Below are positions 43,485-51,846 of a stretch of 64,000 nucleotides of DNA, piece after piece. This DNA comes from Rhodopseudomonas palustris (GTDB taxonomy: Bacteria > Pseudomonadota > Alphaproteobacteria > Rhizobiales > Xanthobacteraceae). How positions within the stretch are numbered: the first letter of the stretch is position 1; every line of letters starts with the position of its first letter. The notes below the pieces were generated by a model. The model was not told the DNA's origin and ran no database searches. It saw only the letters and a list, made by a program, of their open reading frames with translations. The stretch is taken from positions 2,728,001 through 2,792,000 of the forward strand of contig NZ_CP041387.1 of NCBI RefSeq assembly GCF_007005445.1. Reading direction: 5' to 3'. Made by a program: the position numbers and the translations under genes.

Positions 43485-44617
43485 CGCACCCGCTCCAGGA
43501 TCATGCTGACATGTGACGACAACACGCCGCCATCGCCATGCAGCAGCGCCAGCGACGCATCGCGCACCTGACGGTCGCCGGCCCGCCCGGTCATCTGCAG
43601 ATGGGTCTCGACCAGATGCGCCATCGCACCACCGACGCCGCAATGGCCATAAGACAGCAGACCGCCATGGGTGTTCAGCGGCATCGCGCCATTTCGCGAG
43701 AAGTAGCCATCCCGCGCCCGCGCTGCCGCTTCACCTCGACCTGCGAGCCCGAGGTCTTCGAGCAGCATTAGCAGCGTGATGGTGAAGCTGTCGTACACTG
43801 CGGCGTAGCGCATGTCGGACACCGCGACGCCGCTCGCAGCCTTGGCGCGCGCGATCGACAGCTCGGCGCCGGACGGCCCGTCGGCCGGCATCGCCGTGAC
43901 ATGCTGATGGGTGTGCGCCTGACCGCAGCCGCGCACCTTGATGCGATGTTCGGTGGTCGGCTCAGCGCTGATCACCAGCGCGGCGCCGCCGTCCGACACC
44001 GGGCAGCAATCGAGCAGCTTCAGCGGTGAGGCGATCGGTTTCGACGCCATCACCTCGGCGACGCTGATCGGCTCGCGAAACTGCGCGCCCGGATGAGTGA
44101 TTGCGTGGCTGCGCATCAGCACCGCGAACTCGGCGAGGTCTTCCTCGGTGACGCCGTGGTCGTGCATATAGCGCGATGCCACCAGGCCGTAATAGGCCGG
44201 GATGGTCGGCCCGAGCGGCACCTCGTAGATCGGGTGACCGACCTGTGCCAGCGCCTGCACCGAGGCGTCCCGGCTCTGCCCGCTCAAGCGATTCTCGCCG
44301 CCGACCACCAGGATGTTGTTCGCCGCCCCGCTCTCGACGAGCTGATGCGCCAGCATCGCCATCGCCATGCCGGTGGCGCCGCCGACCTGCACCGCGTGGC
44401 AGTAGCTCGGCCGGATGCCGAAATGCTCGGCGAACACCGTCGCCAACATGATATGCGGCATCGTGGTCGAATAGCCGCACAGCAGCCCGTCGATATCGCC
44501 GCGCTTCAGCCCCGCATCCGCAATCGCCGCCTCCGCGGCTTCGCGCATCAAGCTGAGCGTGGTCGAACCGTCGATCTTGCCGAACCGCGTGAGGCCGACG
44601 CCGTTGATGTAGCTCAT
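43481..44617 (-). CDS. Thiolase-like protein lacking the catalytic Cys, partner of DUF35
   Basis: 378 aa, SCP-x/Ltp2-type thiolase fold starting MSYINGVGLTRFGKIDGST. Where real thiolases have N..CATG the sequence reads VQVGGATGMAM, with Gly in place of Cys, so ordinary thiolysis is unlikely. Other conserved parts are present (GGENRLSG, the C-terminal NTHGGLLSYGHCGVGGAMAH). Together with the DUF35 gene that overlaps its end, it probably forms an aldolase that splits a beta-hydroxyacyl-CoA. That function is inferred. Confidence 0.85.
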   Translation of the reverse strand: MSYINGVGLTRFGKIDGSTTLSLMREAAEAAIADAGLKRGDIDGLLCGYSTTMPHIMLATVFAEHFGIRPSYCHAVQVGGATGMAMAMLAHQLVESGAANNILVVGGENRLSGQSRDASVQALAQVGHPIYEVPLGPTIPAYYGLVASRYMHDHGVTEEDLAEFAVLMRSHAITHPGAQFREPISVAEVMASKPIASPLKLLDCCPVSDGGAALVISAEPTTEHRIKVRGCGQAHTHQHVTAMPADGPSGAELSIARAKAASGVAVSDMRYAAVYDSFTITLLMLLEDLGLAGRGEAAARARDGYFSRNGAMPLNTHGGLLSYGHCGVGGAMAHLVETHLQMTGRAGDRQVRDASLALLHGDGGVLSSHVSMILERVR

Positions 44618-44659
44618 GACGTAAGCGCCTGTTTTCGTCGCTCGGTAGCGCATCTCAAC

Positions 44660-44762
44660 GTCATTCCGGGGCGCGAGCGCAGCTCACGAACCCGGAATCT
44701 CTGTGCGCAACGATCTCGGGATTCCGGGTCTGCGCTGCTGACGCAGCGCATCCCGGAATGAC
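44660..44762. repeat. Dispersed palindromic repeat, family A
   Basis: About 103 bp beginning GTCATTCCGGGGCGCGAGCG and ending GCGCATCCCGGAATGAC, upstream of the thiolase-like gene. Confidence 0.85.
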
Positions 44763-44803
44763 GGAGGAGAGACCGATTGTAATCAAGGCGATCAGCACCG
44801 CGC

Positions 44804-44908
44804 GCTCCCTTCCCCCTTGCGGGGAGGGGTCGGGGGTGGGGGGCCGCGGGCACTGAGCCTGTGGCAAGTGCCCTCACCCCAGCCCTCTCCCGCAAGCGGG
44901 AGAGGGAG
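44804..44908. repeat. Dispersed repeat, family D (GGGGAGGG type)
   Basis: Starts CTCCCTTCCCCCTTGCGGGG and ends with its inverse around CTCTCCCGCAAGCGGGAGAG. Each half is itself a hairpin. It lies in the 346-bp gap between the thiolase-like and CoA-transferase genes, which otherwise holds only the family A repeat. Confidence 0.7.
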
Positions 44909-44963
44909 AACAGGCACTGTGCCGGCAACCCAGCAACGCGATTGAGCACTTCTCCTGCTTGCT

Positions 44964-46190
44964 TCATTTTCTCAGCTCCGCTTCCGGCAGCTTCAGCGCC
45001 CCGCACGCCGCCAGCGCCGCGATCTCACCGTCGCCATAGCCCGCCTCGCGCAGCACCTCGGCGCCGTGCTCGCCGAGCCGGGGCGCGAAGCGCTGGCGTT
45101 CGACCTTGGTGTCCGACCAGGTCGCCGACACCTTCATGTCGCGGATCGGGCCCTCGCTGGGATGCTCCACCACGGGGAAGAAATCGGTCGCAACCAGATG
45201 CGGATCATGCAGGGTGCTTTCGAGGTCGTGCATCCGCATTGCCGGCACATCGGCTTCGTCAAGAAGTGCCACCCACTCGTCTGTGGTCCTGGTCAGGAAG
45301 ATCCGCGCCAGCTCGGCATAGACCACGTCGATGTTCACCGCCCGCCGCGCGAAGCTGGTGTAGCGGTCGTCGGCGAGCAGATCGTCGCGGCCGACCGCGG
45401 TGAGAAAGCTGATCCACTGCTTGTCGTTATAGACCATCGCGCAGATGTAGCCGTCGGCAGTCTGATATGGCCGGCGGTCCGGCGACAGATGCCGCGCGTA
45501 GCCGCCGCGATCGAGCGGCGGCTCGTAGGTCAGTCCGCCCATGTGATCGCCCATCACGAAGCTCGCCATCGTCTCGAACATCGGAATGTCGAGCCGCTGG
45601 CCGTTTCCGGTGCGATCCCGATGCACCAGCGAGGCGCAGATCGCGCCGACAGCGGTGAGCCCGACGATGCGGTCGACCAGCGCATTCGGCACGTAGCGCG
45701 GCGTGCCGTCACCGACCCGCGCATTCAGCGCGGGCAGCGCGGTGGCGCCCTGGATCAGATCGTCATAGGCCGGCTTGGCCGCATACGGCCCGTCCTGGCC
45801 GAAGCCGAACAGACCGGCATAGATCAGCCGCGGATTGAGCGGCGCGACGTCGTCATAGCCGAGCCGCAGCCGCGCCATCGCCTGCGGGCGAACGTTATAG
45901 ACCAGCACGTCGGCGCGCGCGATCAGCCGCAGCGCGGCGGCGCGGCCGGCGTCGTGCTTGAGGTCGAGGCAGATGCTGCGCTTGTTGCGGTTGGCGTTGA
46001 GAAACACCGGCCCCATGCCGGGATGCCGCGCCGGGCCGATCTGCCGGGTGACGTCGCCGTCGGGGGATTCGATCTTGATGACGTCGGCGCCGTAGTCGCC
46101 GAGCATCTGGGTGGCGTAAGGCCCCATCAGCACCGACGTCATGTCGACGATTGTCGTGCCCGCCAGTGGCCCCATCGCGGCGCTTCGCAT
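44964..46190 (-). CDS. CaiB/BaiF-family CoA-transferase
   Basis: 408 aa class III CoA-transferase. N-terminal block GPLAGTTIVDMTSVLMGPYA, then GADVIKIESPDGDVTRQIG, and the active Asp in PNALVDRIVGLTAVG near residue 175. It moves CoA between two acids (family examples: formyl-CoA and carnitinyl-CoA transferases). The donor and acceptor are unknown. It belongs to the acyl-CoA cluster with the thiolase/DUF35 pair downstream and the MaoC-like gene divergent. An ATG five codons later could also be the start. Confidence 0.9.
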   Translation of the reverse strand: MRSAAMGPLAGTTIVDMTSVLMGPYATQMLGDYGADVIKIESPDGDVTRQIGPARHPGMGPVFLNANRNKRSICLDLKHDAGRAAALRLIARADVLVYNVRPQAMARLRLGYDDVAPLNPRLIYAGLFGFGQDGPYAAKPAYDDLIQGATALPALNARVGDGTPRYVPNALVDRIVGLTAVGAICASLVHRDRTGNGQRLDIPMFETMASFVMGDHMGGLTYEPPLDRGGYARHLSPDRRPYQTADGYICAMVYNDKQWISFLTAVGRDDLLADDRYTSFARRAVNIDVVYAELARIFLTRTTDEWVALLDEADVPAMRMHDLESTLHDPHLVATDFFPVVEHPSEGPIRDMKVSATWSDTKVERQRFAPRLGEHGAEVLREAGYGDGEIAALAACGALKLPEAELRK

Positions 46191-46382
46191 CCCTGGTTCG
46201 CGGCGCTTATGATCGCACCGTCCTGGCGATGTAACGGGACCACCTCGCCGAGATCAAGCCGACGTCCGGCATGGCGCCATGCGGGACAAACTCCACGGCG
46301 CGGAAGGTTTTGACCGCCCTCATTGACCGCACCACCCCACGCGCCGTTGACTTCGCGCGTCCCTGGGCCGAGACGAGAGGCA

Positions 46383-47264
46383 ATGACCACCCATCATGAG
46401 ACCTACACCGCGCCGCCATTCGGCCCGGCGCTGATGCTAAACGCCTTCGCGCCCTCGCGCGGCTGGAATCCGACAGACGGCTTCCCGGACTTCAGCTTCA
46501 TCTGGCGCGGCTATCAGATCAGCCCGGCCGCTCTGGCGACCTTGCAGCGCGCTGCGGGCCGTGACGACGCAGCCACGGCCGACCGGCTGATGCTGCTGGC
46601 ACCGCACGTCACCGGCTTCCGACTGACGATGGCGCTACTGATGTGCCGGGACTGGCCGCTGCCGATCTGGCGCGCGCTGCAATTGCGCAACCGCCTGATC
46701 CGCCGCGGCGAGATCCGCATCGCGTTTCCGTCCAACCTGATCGTGCGCGCAACGGGGTGGCGGGTACACGACAGGGGCATCGAGCTCGACATCCACGCTC
46801 ACCTGCTGCAGGGCGACGACTGCGTCTGGGAGAGTATCACCACGTTCTACTATCGCGGCCGTTTCGACGGGCCGGCGAGCCACGGCGCCGACGACGGCGC
46901 CCCGATGACCTCCCCGGCGATCGACCCGGAGTTGGAGCCGGTGGCGCATTGGATCGCCGAGGGCGGCGATCGGCTGCGCTGGGCGCGGCTGACCGGCGAC
47001 TACAATCCGCTGCACCTGCTCGACGTCTATGCGCGCCGCACCGGCTTCGCCGCCGCCTCGGCCCACCCGCAACGCATCGCCGCCGAATGCCTCGGCCACC
47101 TGACGAAAACCTCCGCTCCGAACCAGCTCGACCTCTGGCTCAAGGGGCCGGTCTACTACAACCGCGCGGTGACGCTGCGACAGACGCATTCGGCCGAGGG
47201 CGAAGACTTCGCGCTGTGGGTCGACGGCGACGAGCGCGCCGCGATGGTGGGGGTGATACGCTAA
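46383..47264 (+). CDS. MaoC-like hydratase (double hotdog)
   Basis: 294 aa. The C-terminal hotdog (about 190-294) holds the hydratase motif RLTGDYNPLHL, with the Asp and His of (R)-enoyl-CoA hydratases; the N-terminal half is a second, degenerate hotdog. It would add water to a 2-enoyl-CoA to make a beta-hydroxyacyl-CoA, the expected substrate for a DUF35/thiolase-like aldolase. It is divergent from the CoA-transferase gene. Confidence 0.82.
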   Translation: MTTHHETYTAPPFGPALMLNAFAPSRGWNPTDGFPDFSFIWRGYQISPAALATLQRAAGRDDAATADRLMLLAPHVTGFRLTMALLMCRDWPLPIWRALQLRNRLIRRGEIRIAFPSNLIVRATGWRVHDRGIELDIHAHLLQGDDCVWESITTFYYRGRFDGPASHGADDGAPMTSPAIDPELEPVAHWIAEGGDRLRWARLTGDYNPLHLLDVYARRTGFAAASAHPQRIAAECLGHLTKTSAPNQLDLWLKGPVYYNRAVTLRQTHSAEGEDFALWVDGDERAAMVGVIR

Positions 47265-47268
47265 CTCC

Positions 47269-47306
47269 GTCATCGCGGGGAGGCGAAGCCGACGAAGCAA
47301 TCCAGC
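47269..47306. repeat. Half copy of a dispersed repeat, family E
   Basis: CCGTCATCGCGGGG followed by GCGAAGCCGACGAAGCAATC matches the left half of the fuller repeat at 50505-50620. Confidence 0.6.
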
Positions 47307-47323
47307 TCTGGAACTATCAACTT

Positions 47324-47632
47324 GTCATGCCCGGCCTTGTGCCGGGCATCCACGCCTTTTAGAGCAGTTCGGCTTTTTGTAGAATCAGAGCTGATCCGCA
47401 CCGCGTGCCACACGCACAACCTCATGGTGAGGAGGCGCGTAGCGCCGTCTCGAACCATGTGACGCAGGGAATGCGTTGCCCCATCCTTCGAGACGCCCGG
47501 CTTCGCCGGGCTCCTCTGGATGAGGACTCAGTGCCTTCGGAAAGGTCGGATCGTTTCAATCAAACGATGAACCGCTCTAGAATCCCGACGGCGCCGAAGG
47601 CGTGGATGGCCGGGACGAGCCCGGCCATGACG
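47324..47632. repeat. Family C repeat split by a family B repeat
   Basis: The left half of a family C element (GTCATGCCCGGCCTTGTGCC, 47324-47353) and the right half (GTGGATGGCCGGGACGAGCC, ending near 47632) are separated by about 250 bp that contain a family B element at 47420-47525 (CCTCATGGTGAGGAGGCGCG ... CCGGGCTCCTCTGGATGAGG). At 53781-53868 the family C element is intact at about 88 bp, so this copy seems interrupted. No gene lies in 47265-47657. Confidence 0.65.
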
Positions 47633-47657
47633 GGGAGAATCGGAAGTTGTTGCCGAA

Positions 47658-49184
47658 TTACTTCACCATCTTCCGCAATTCCGTCTTCAGCACCTTGCCG
47701 TAATTGTTCTTCGGCAGCGCGTCGAGATAGACGTAGCGCTTGGGGCGTTTGAAGCGGGCGATGGCGGCGAGGCAATGTTGGTCGAGCGCAGAGTCGCTCG
47801 GCTCCGCGCCCTCCGCCAGCACGACGCAGGCGACGACGTTCTCGCCCCATTCCGGATCGGCCACCCCGATCGCCGACACCTCACGCACAGCCGGATGCGT
47901 CAGCAGCGCCTCCTCGACCTCGCGCGGATAGATGTTGGTGCCGCCGGAGATGATCACGTCCTTGGAGCGGTCTGACAGCGTCAGGAAGCCGTCATCATCC
48001 AAACGCCCGACATCGCCGGTGCGCAGCCAGCCGTGCTTCAGCGTCTCGGCATTGGCCTGCGGATTGTTCCAATAGCCGAGCATCACGGTTGAGCCCTTGA
48101 CCTCGATCTCGCCGGTCTCGCCTGGCGGCAGCACTTCGCCGCTCGCGCCGGTGATCCGCACCGACACCACGCTCTGCGCGGTGCCGACCGAGGCGAGCCG
48201 CTGCAGATAGCGCGGATGATCGATGTCGGCATGCAGCGCACGCTTCAGCGAGGTGATCGTCATCGGCGATTCACCCTGGCCGTAGATCTGCACGAAGCGC
48301 TGGCCCATCACGCTGAGCGCCTCGCGGATGTCGGCGAGATACATCGGGCCGCCGCCATAGACGATGGTGCGCAGCCCCTCGCCGGTCTCGCCGCGGCGCT
48401 TGGCGGCCTCGACCAGCCGCTTGATCATGGTCGGCGCGGCGAACATCGCGACGTTGCCGAGCTGCTTGCCGAGGCCGAGCACCTCGTCCGGATCGAACCC
48501 GCCGGACTCCGGCACGACATGCCGCGCCCCGAACCGGACATGGATCATGTTGTAGAGCCCGGCGCCGTGCGAGATCGGCGCGGCATACAGCGCCGCATCA
48601 TCGGGCGTCACCGCGTCGACATCGGCCAGATAGCTCAGTGACATCGCCACGAGATTGCCGTGGCTGAGCATCACGCCCTTGGGACGGCCGGTGGTGCCGG
48701 AAGTGTAGAACAGCCAGGCGAGATCGTGATCGTCGCGCGCGACCGGCGCCTTGGCCCCCTCGCCGCTGCGGGCGCGGTCGTAACCGTCGCTGTCGATCGC
48801 CAGCACCGCCATGCCGGGCGGCAGATCGCAGGAGGCTTCGTTGAAAGTGTCGGCGGTGTCGTCGCAGATCAGCGCCAGCCTCGCTTCCGCGTTGCTGCAG
48901 ATCCAGGCGACCTCCTTGCCGTGCAGCTTGGCGTTGATCGGGATCGCCACCGCGCCCGCCCACCAGATGCCGTACAGCGCTTCGAGATAGCGCGTGCAAT
49001 TATGCGCGAACAACGCGACGCGATCGCCGGGCGCGATGCCGTAATCGCGCGCCAGCGCCGCGCCGAACGATGCCGCACGCGACGCGAACGTCGCGTAGTC
49101 GGCATCGACCGTAGTGCCCGTCAGCAGCGCCGGAGCGCCCGGCCGCAGCCGGGCACTCGCAGCAAGCCATTCCGCCAGATTCAT
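47658..49184 (-). CDS. AMP-dependent acyl-CoA ligase
   Basis: 508 aa. Motifs of class I adenylate-forming enzymes: WLFYTSGTTGRPKGVMLSHG, YGQGESPMTI, WLRTGDVGRLDD and the C-terminal Lys in PKNNYGKVLKTELR. It activates a carboxylic acid to its CoA ester. Length and style fit the long-chain or aromatic acid group (FadD-like). It is followed upstream by a thiolase on the same strand (21 bp gap), so these two form an operon feeding beta-oxidation. Confidence 0.9.
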   Translation of the reverse strand: MNLAEWLAASARLRPGAPALLTGTTVDADYATFASRAASFGAALARDYGIAPGDRVALFAHNCTRYLEALYGIWWAGAVAIPINAKLHGKEVAWICSNAEARLALICDDTADTFNEASCDLPPGMAVLAIDSDGYDRARSGEGAKAPVARDDHDLAWLFYTSGTTGRPKGVMLSHGNLVAMSLSYLADVDAVTPDDAALYAAPISHGAGLYNMIHVRFGARHVVPESGGFDPDEVLGLGKQLGNVAMFAAPTMIKRLVEAAKRRGETGEGLRTIVYGGGPMYLADIREALSVMGQRFVQIYGQGESPMTITSLKRALHADIDHPRYLQRLASVGTAQSVVSVRITGASGEVLPPGETGEIEVKGSTVMLGYWNNPQANAETLKHGWLRTGDVGRLDDDGFLTLSDRSKDVIISGGTNIYPREVEEALLTHPAVREVSAIGVADPEWGENVVACVVLAEGAEPSDSALDQHCLAAIARFKRPKRYVYLDALPKNNYGKVLKTELRKMVK

Positions 49185-49205
49185 CCCCCGCCCCCCGGCT
49201 GTTGG

Positions 49206-50375
49206 TTACTTGGCCGGTTCGAGCACCGACACGTAATTGGCGACCGCCGCGCCGCCCATATTGAAGATGCCGGCGAGCTTGGCGTCCTTGATCTGCATGC
49301 CTTCCGGCGCCTGGCCAAGCAACTGCATCGCGCTCAGCACGTGCATCGACACGCCGGTCGCGCCGATCGGATGGCCCTTGGCCTTGAGACCGCCGGACGG
49401 ATTGATCGGCAGCTTGCCGTCCTTCTGGGTCCAACCCTCCTTGATGGCGCGGGCGCCCTGCCCCTTCGGCGTCAGGCCCATCGCTTCGTATTCGATCAGC
49501 TCGGCGATGGTGAAGCAATCGTGGGTCTCGACGAACGACAGATCGTTCAGCGTGACGCCCGCCTGCTCCAACGCGCGCTGCCAGGCCACGGTGCAGCCCT
49601 CGAACTGCAGGATGTCGCGCTTGGACATCGGCAGGAAATCCTGCGCATGGGCGCGGGCGCGGATGTTGACCGCCTTGCCCATCGCTTTGGCGTTCTCGGC
49701 AGACGTCAACACCAGCGCCGCGGCGCCGTCGGACACCAGCGAGCAGTCGGTGCGCTTCAGGGGACCGGCGACGAACGGGTTCTTCTCGCCTTCGGCACGG
49801 CAGAACTCGAAGCCGAAATCCTTGCGCATCTGCGCATAGGGATTGGCGACGCCGTTGTGGTGGTTCTTGGCGGCGATCATCGCCAGCGCGTCGGACTGGT
49901 CGCCGTATTTCTGGAAGTACTTCTGGGCGATGATGCCGAACACGCCGGCGAACCCGGCCGGGGTCTCGCCGTCTTCCGGCAAGTACGACGCGCGCAGCAG
50001 GTTCTTGCCGATCTCCGGCCCCGGGGTGCGGGTCATCTGCTCGACCCCGACCACCAGCACCACCTTGGCGGCGCCGGATTCGATCGCGCGGATGCCCTGA
50101 TGCACGGCGGCAGAACCGGTCGCGCAGGCGTTCTCCACCCGGGTCGCCGGCTTGAACCGCAGCGCCGGATCGGCCTGCAGCACCAGCGAGGCGGTGAAGT
50201 CCTGCGGCGAGAAGCCGGCATTGAAATGCCCGAGCACGATCTCGTCGACGTCGCCCGGCGCAATCCCGGCGTCGGCGATCGCCTCATTGGCGACGCGGAC
50301 GATCATGCTTTCGACGGTTTCGGCGTCGAACTTGCCGAACGGCATATGGGCCCATCCAACGATGCTGGCAGTCAT
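49206..50375 (-). CDS. Acetyl-CoA acetyltransferase (thiolase family, active Cys present)
   Basis: 389 aa. The catalytic Cys lies in ENACATGSAAVHQG near residue 85; the C-terminal NPSGGLKAKGHPIGATGVSM holds the His, and a late block carries NMGGAAVANYVSVL in place of the usual C-terminal Cys-Gly-Gly motif. It belongs to the SCP-x-like thiolases and would cleave a 3-ketoacyl-CoA. GAGGAG precedes the start. A GATGACCATC palindrome lies about 50 bp upstream. It is the first gene of an operon with the ligase. Confidence 0.88.
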   Translation of the reverse strand: MTASIVGWAHMPFGKFDAETVESMIVRVANEAIADAGIAPGDVDEIVLGHFNAGFSPQDFTASLVLQADPALRFKPATRVENACATGSAAVHQGIRAIESGAAKVVLVVGVEQMTRTPGPEIGKNLLRASYLPEDGETPAGFAGVFGIIAQKYFQKYGDQSDALAMIAAKNHHNGVANPYAQMRKDFGFEFCRAEGEKNPFVAGPLKRTDCSLVSDGAAALVLTSAENAKAMGKAVNIRARAHAQDFLPMSKRDILQFEGCTVAWQRALEQAGVTLNDLSFVETHDCFTIAELIEYEAMGLTPKGQGARAIKEGWTQKDGKLPINPSGGLKAKGHPIGATGVSMHVLSAMQLLGQAPEGMQIKDAKLAGIFNMGGAAVANYVSVLEPAK

Positions 50376-50420
50376 GGCGTTTTCTCCTCGAAGGTCGATG
50401 AAACTCGAACCTGGATTTAT

Positions 50421-50440
50421 TATAGGATGACCATCAGATA
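50421..50440. promoter_or_regulatory. Palindrome before the thiolase gene
   Basis: GATG-AC-CATC within TATAGGATGACCATCAGATA, about 50 bp upstream of the thiolase start. It closely resembles the site before the MFS gene at 34644-34657, including the AT-rich flanks. Confidence 0.5.
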
Positions 50441-50504
50441 AAGACATCCCCGCTCACGGAATGGTGGCCGGGCGTGGCACGAAGGGCGGACGCCGGCCCA
50501 TCCG

Positions 50505-50620
50505 CGTCATTGCGAGCGCAGCGAAGCAATCCAGAGACCGTGCACGGAGCTGGATCGCTTCTCGCGGAGCCTGTACCCGGACGGAGCGAAGTCCCGATCC
50601 GGCTGCTCCTCGCAATGACG
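50505..50620. repeat. Dispersed repeat, family E
   Basis: CGTCATTGCGAGCGCAGCGA on the left and CTGCTCCTCGCAATGACG on the right form the ends of a 116-bp imperfect palindrome between the thiolase and dehydrogenase genes. Confidence 0.75.
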
Positions 50621-50636
50621 GTACGGGGCAAGGCGG

Positions 50637-51623
50637 TTACTTCACGAACTTGCCGCCCAGTTCGTCCTCGATGTGGATTCGGATGATGTCGTCGAAGGTC
50701 TTCTCCGCCGTGGTGAAGCCGAGCTTCAGCGCGCGGTCGGTCGAGAAGTTGCGCGGCCAGCCGGCGACGATGCCGATGATGGTCGGATCGGGCTCACGCT
50801 TGATCCGTGCCACCACGGCCTTGCCGGCGACGCGCTCCAATGCGGCGATCTGCTCGCCGACCGTGGCGGGCAGCCCCGGCATCGACAGGCTGCGGCGCGG
50901 CCCGATCGCAGCAGTGTCCATCGTGGCGGCGTGGATCAGGAAGCCGACTGCGGAGCGCGGCGAGGCGTGCCAGTGCATCACCTCGTCGGACACCGGCAGC
51001 ACCGCTTCCTCGCCGTTCAGCGGCTCGCGGATGATGTTGGAGAAGAAGCCGGACGCCGCCTTGTTCGGCTTGCCGGGGCGGACGCAGATCGTTGGCAGGC
51101 GGATGCCGACGCCGTCGAAAAAGCCCTTGCGGGTGTAGTCGGCGATCAGGAGTTCGCAGATCGCCTTCTGGGTGCCGTAGCTGGTCAGCGGCGCCGACAG
51201 GAATTCGTCGCCGATCTTCTCCGGGAACGGCGCGCCGAACACCGCGATCGACGAGGTGAACACCAGCCGCGGATGATAGTCGCCGCCCTCGGCGCGGATC
51301 GCGTCGATCAGATGCTTGGTGCCGTCGAGATTGATCCGGTAGCCCTTGTCGAAATCCGCCTCGGCTTCGCCCGAGACGATGGCCGCCAGATGGAAGATCA
51401 CCTCCGGCCGATGCGCCACCAGCGCCGCCGCCTGACCGGGCTCGGCGAGGTCGGAGGTCACCACCTGGATCGCGACCGAGGCATGCGGCGGCCGCGCCGG
51501 CGCCACCACGTCCTGCAGCGTCATCCGGGTGATGTCGCGGCTGCCGAGCCGCCCGTCCGCCAACAACCGGTCCGTGAGCTTGCGGCCGACCATGCCGGCG
51601 GCGCCGAGGATCAGAATGTGCAA
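50637..51623 (-). CDS. NAD-dependent sugar-acid dehydrogenase, DenD-like (extended SDR)
   Basis: About 328 aa from a TTG start preceded by GAGGGGA, which gives the family-like N-terminus (M)HILILGAAGMVGRKL. An ATG 24 bases upstream lies in repeat sequence. Extended SDR fold: Gly-rich NAD motif, HLAAIVSG, and the catalytic YGTQK with Tyr and Lys. It resembles D-erythronate dehydrogenase (DenD), which oxidises C2 of a four-carbon sugar acid. It is the last gene behind a sugar ABC importer, so it probably works on what that importer brings in. Confidence 0.85.
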   Translation of the reverse strand: MHILILGAAGMVGRKLTDRLLADGRLGSRDITRMTLQDVVAPARPPHASVAIQVVTSDLAEPGQAAALVAHRPEVIFHLAAIVSGEAEADFDKGYRINLDGTKHLIDAIRAEGGDYHPRLVFTSSIAVFGAPFPEKIGDEFLSAPLTSYGTQKAICELLIADYTRKGFFDGVGIRLPTICVRPGKPNKAASGFFSNIIREPLNGEEAVLPVSDEVMHWHASPRSAVGFLIHAATMDTAAIGPRRSLSMPGLPATVGEQIAALERVAGKAVVARIKREPDPTIIGIVAGWPRNFSTDRALKLGFTTAEKTFDDIIRIHIEDELGGKFVK

Positions 51624-51642
51624 GGAACGTCCCCTCTCAATT

Positions 51643-51735
51643 GTCATTCCGGGACGCGCCGCAGGCGCGGACCCGGAATCTCGGTACTCGCTGCAGATTC
51701 CGGGTTCGCGAGCTCCGCTCGCGCCCCGGAATGAC
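51643..51735. repeat. Dispersed palindromic repeat, family A
   Basis: About 93 bp from GTCATTCCGGGACGCGCCGC to CGCCCCGGAATGAC. It begins 20 bases upstream of the DenD-like start. Confidence 0.85.
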
Positions 51736-51778
51736 GGGCCTGATGATGAATCTCAAAGTCCATGAGGCGAGTGTGGCC

Positions 51779-51821
51779 CATCCTTCGAGACGCGCGCAAG
51801 AGCGCGCTCCTCAGGATGAGG
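51779..51821. repeat. Dispersed repeat, family B (short copy)
   Basis: CATCCTTCGAGACGCGCGC then GCGCGCTCCTCAGGATGAGG, a 43-bp hairpin-like copy between the permease and dehydrogenase genes. Confidence 0.7.
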
Positions 51822-51846
51822 TGGTGCCGGCGGTGGGAAAGCGATG

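Noticed and set aside
44804..44908. Repeated hairpins that could suggest a CRISPR array.
   Set aside because: There are only two inverted halves, no regular spacing, no unique spacers and no cas genes. It is a dispersed palindromic element.
49206..50375. Treating both thiolase genes of the 43-50 kb cluster as equivalent.
   Set aside because: This one keeps the active-site Cys (CATGSAA) while the one at 43481-44617 has Gly there, so they should have different roles.
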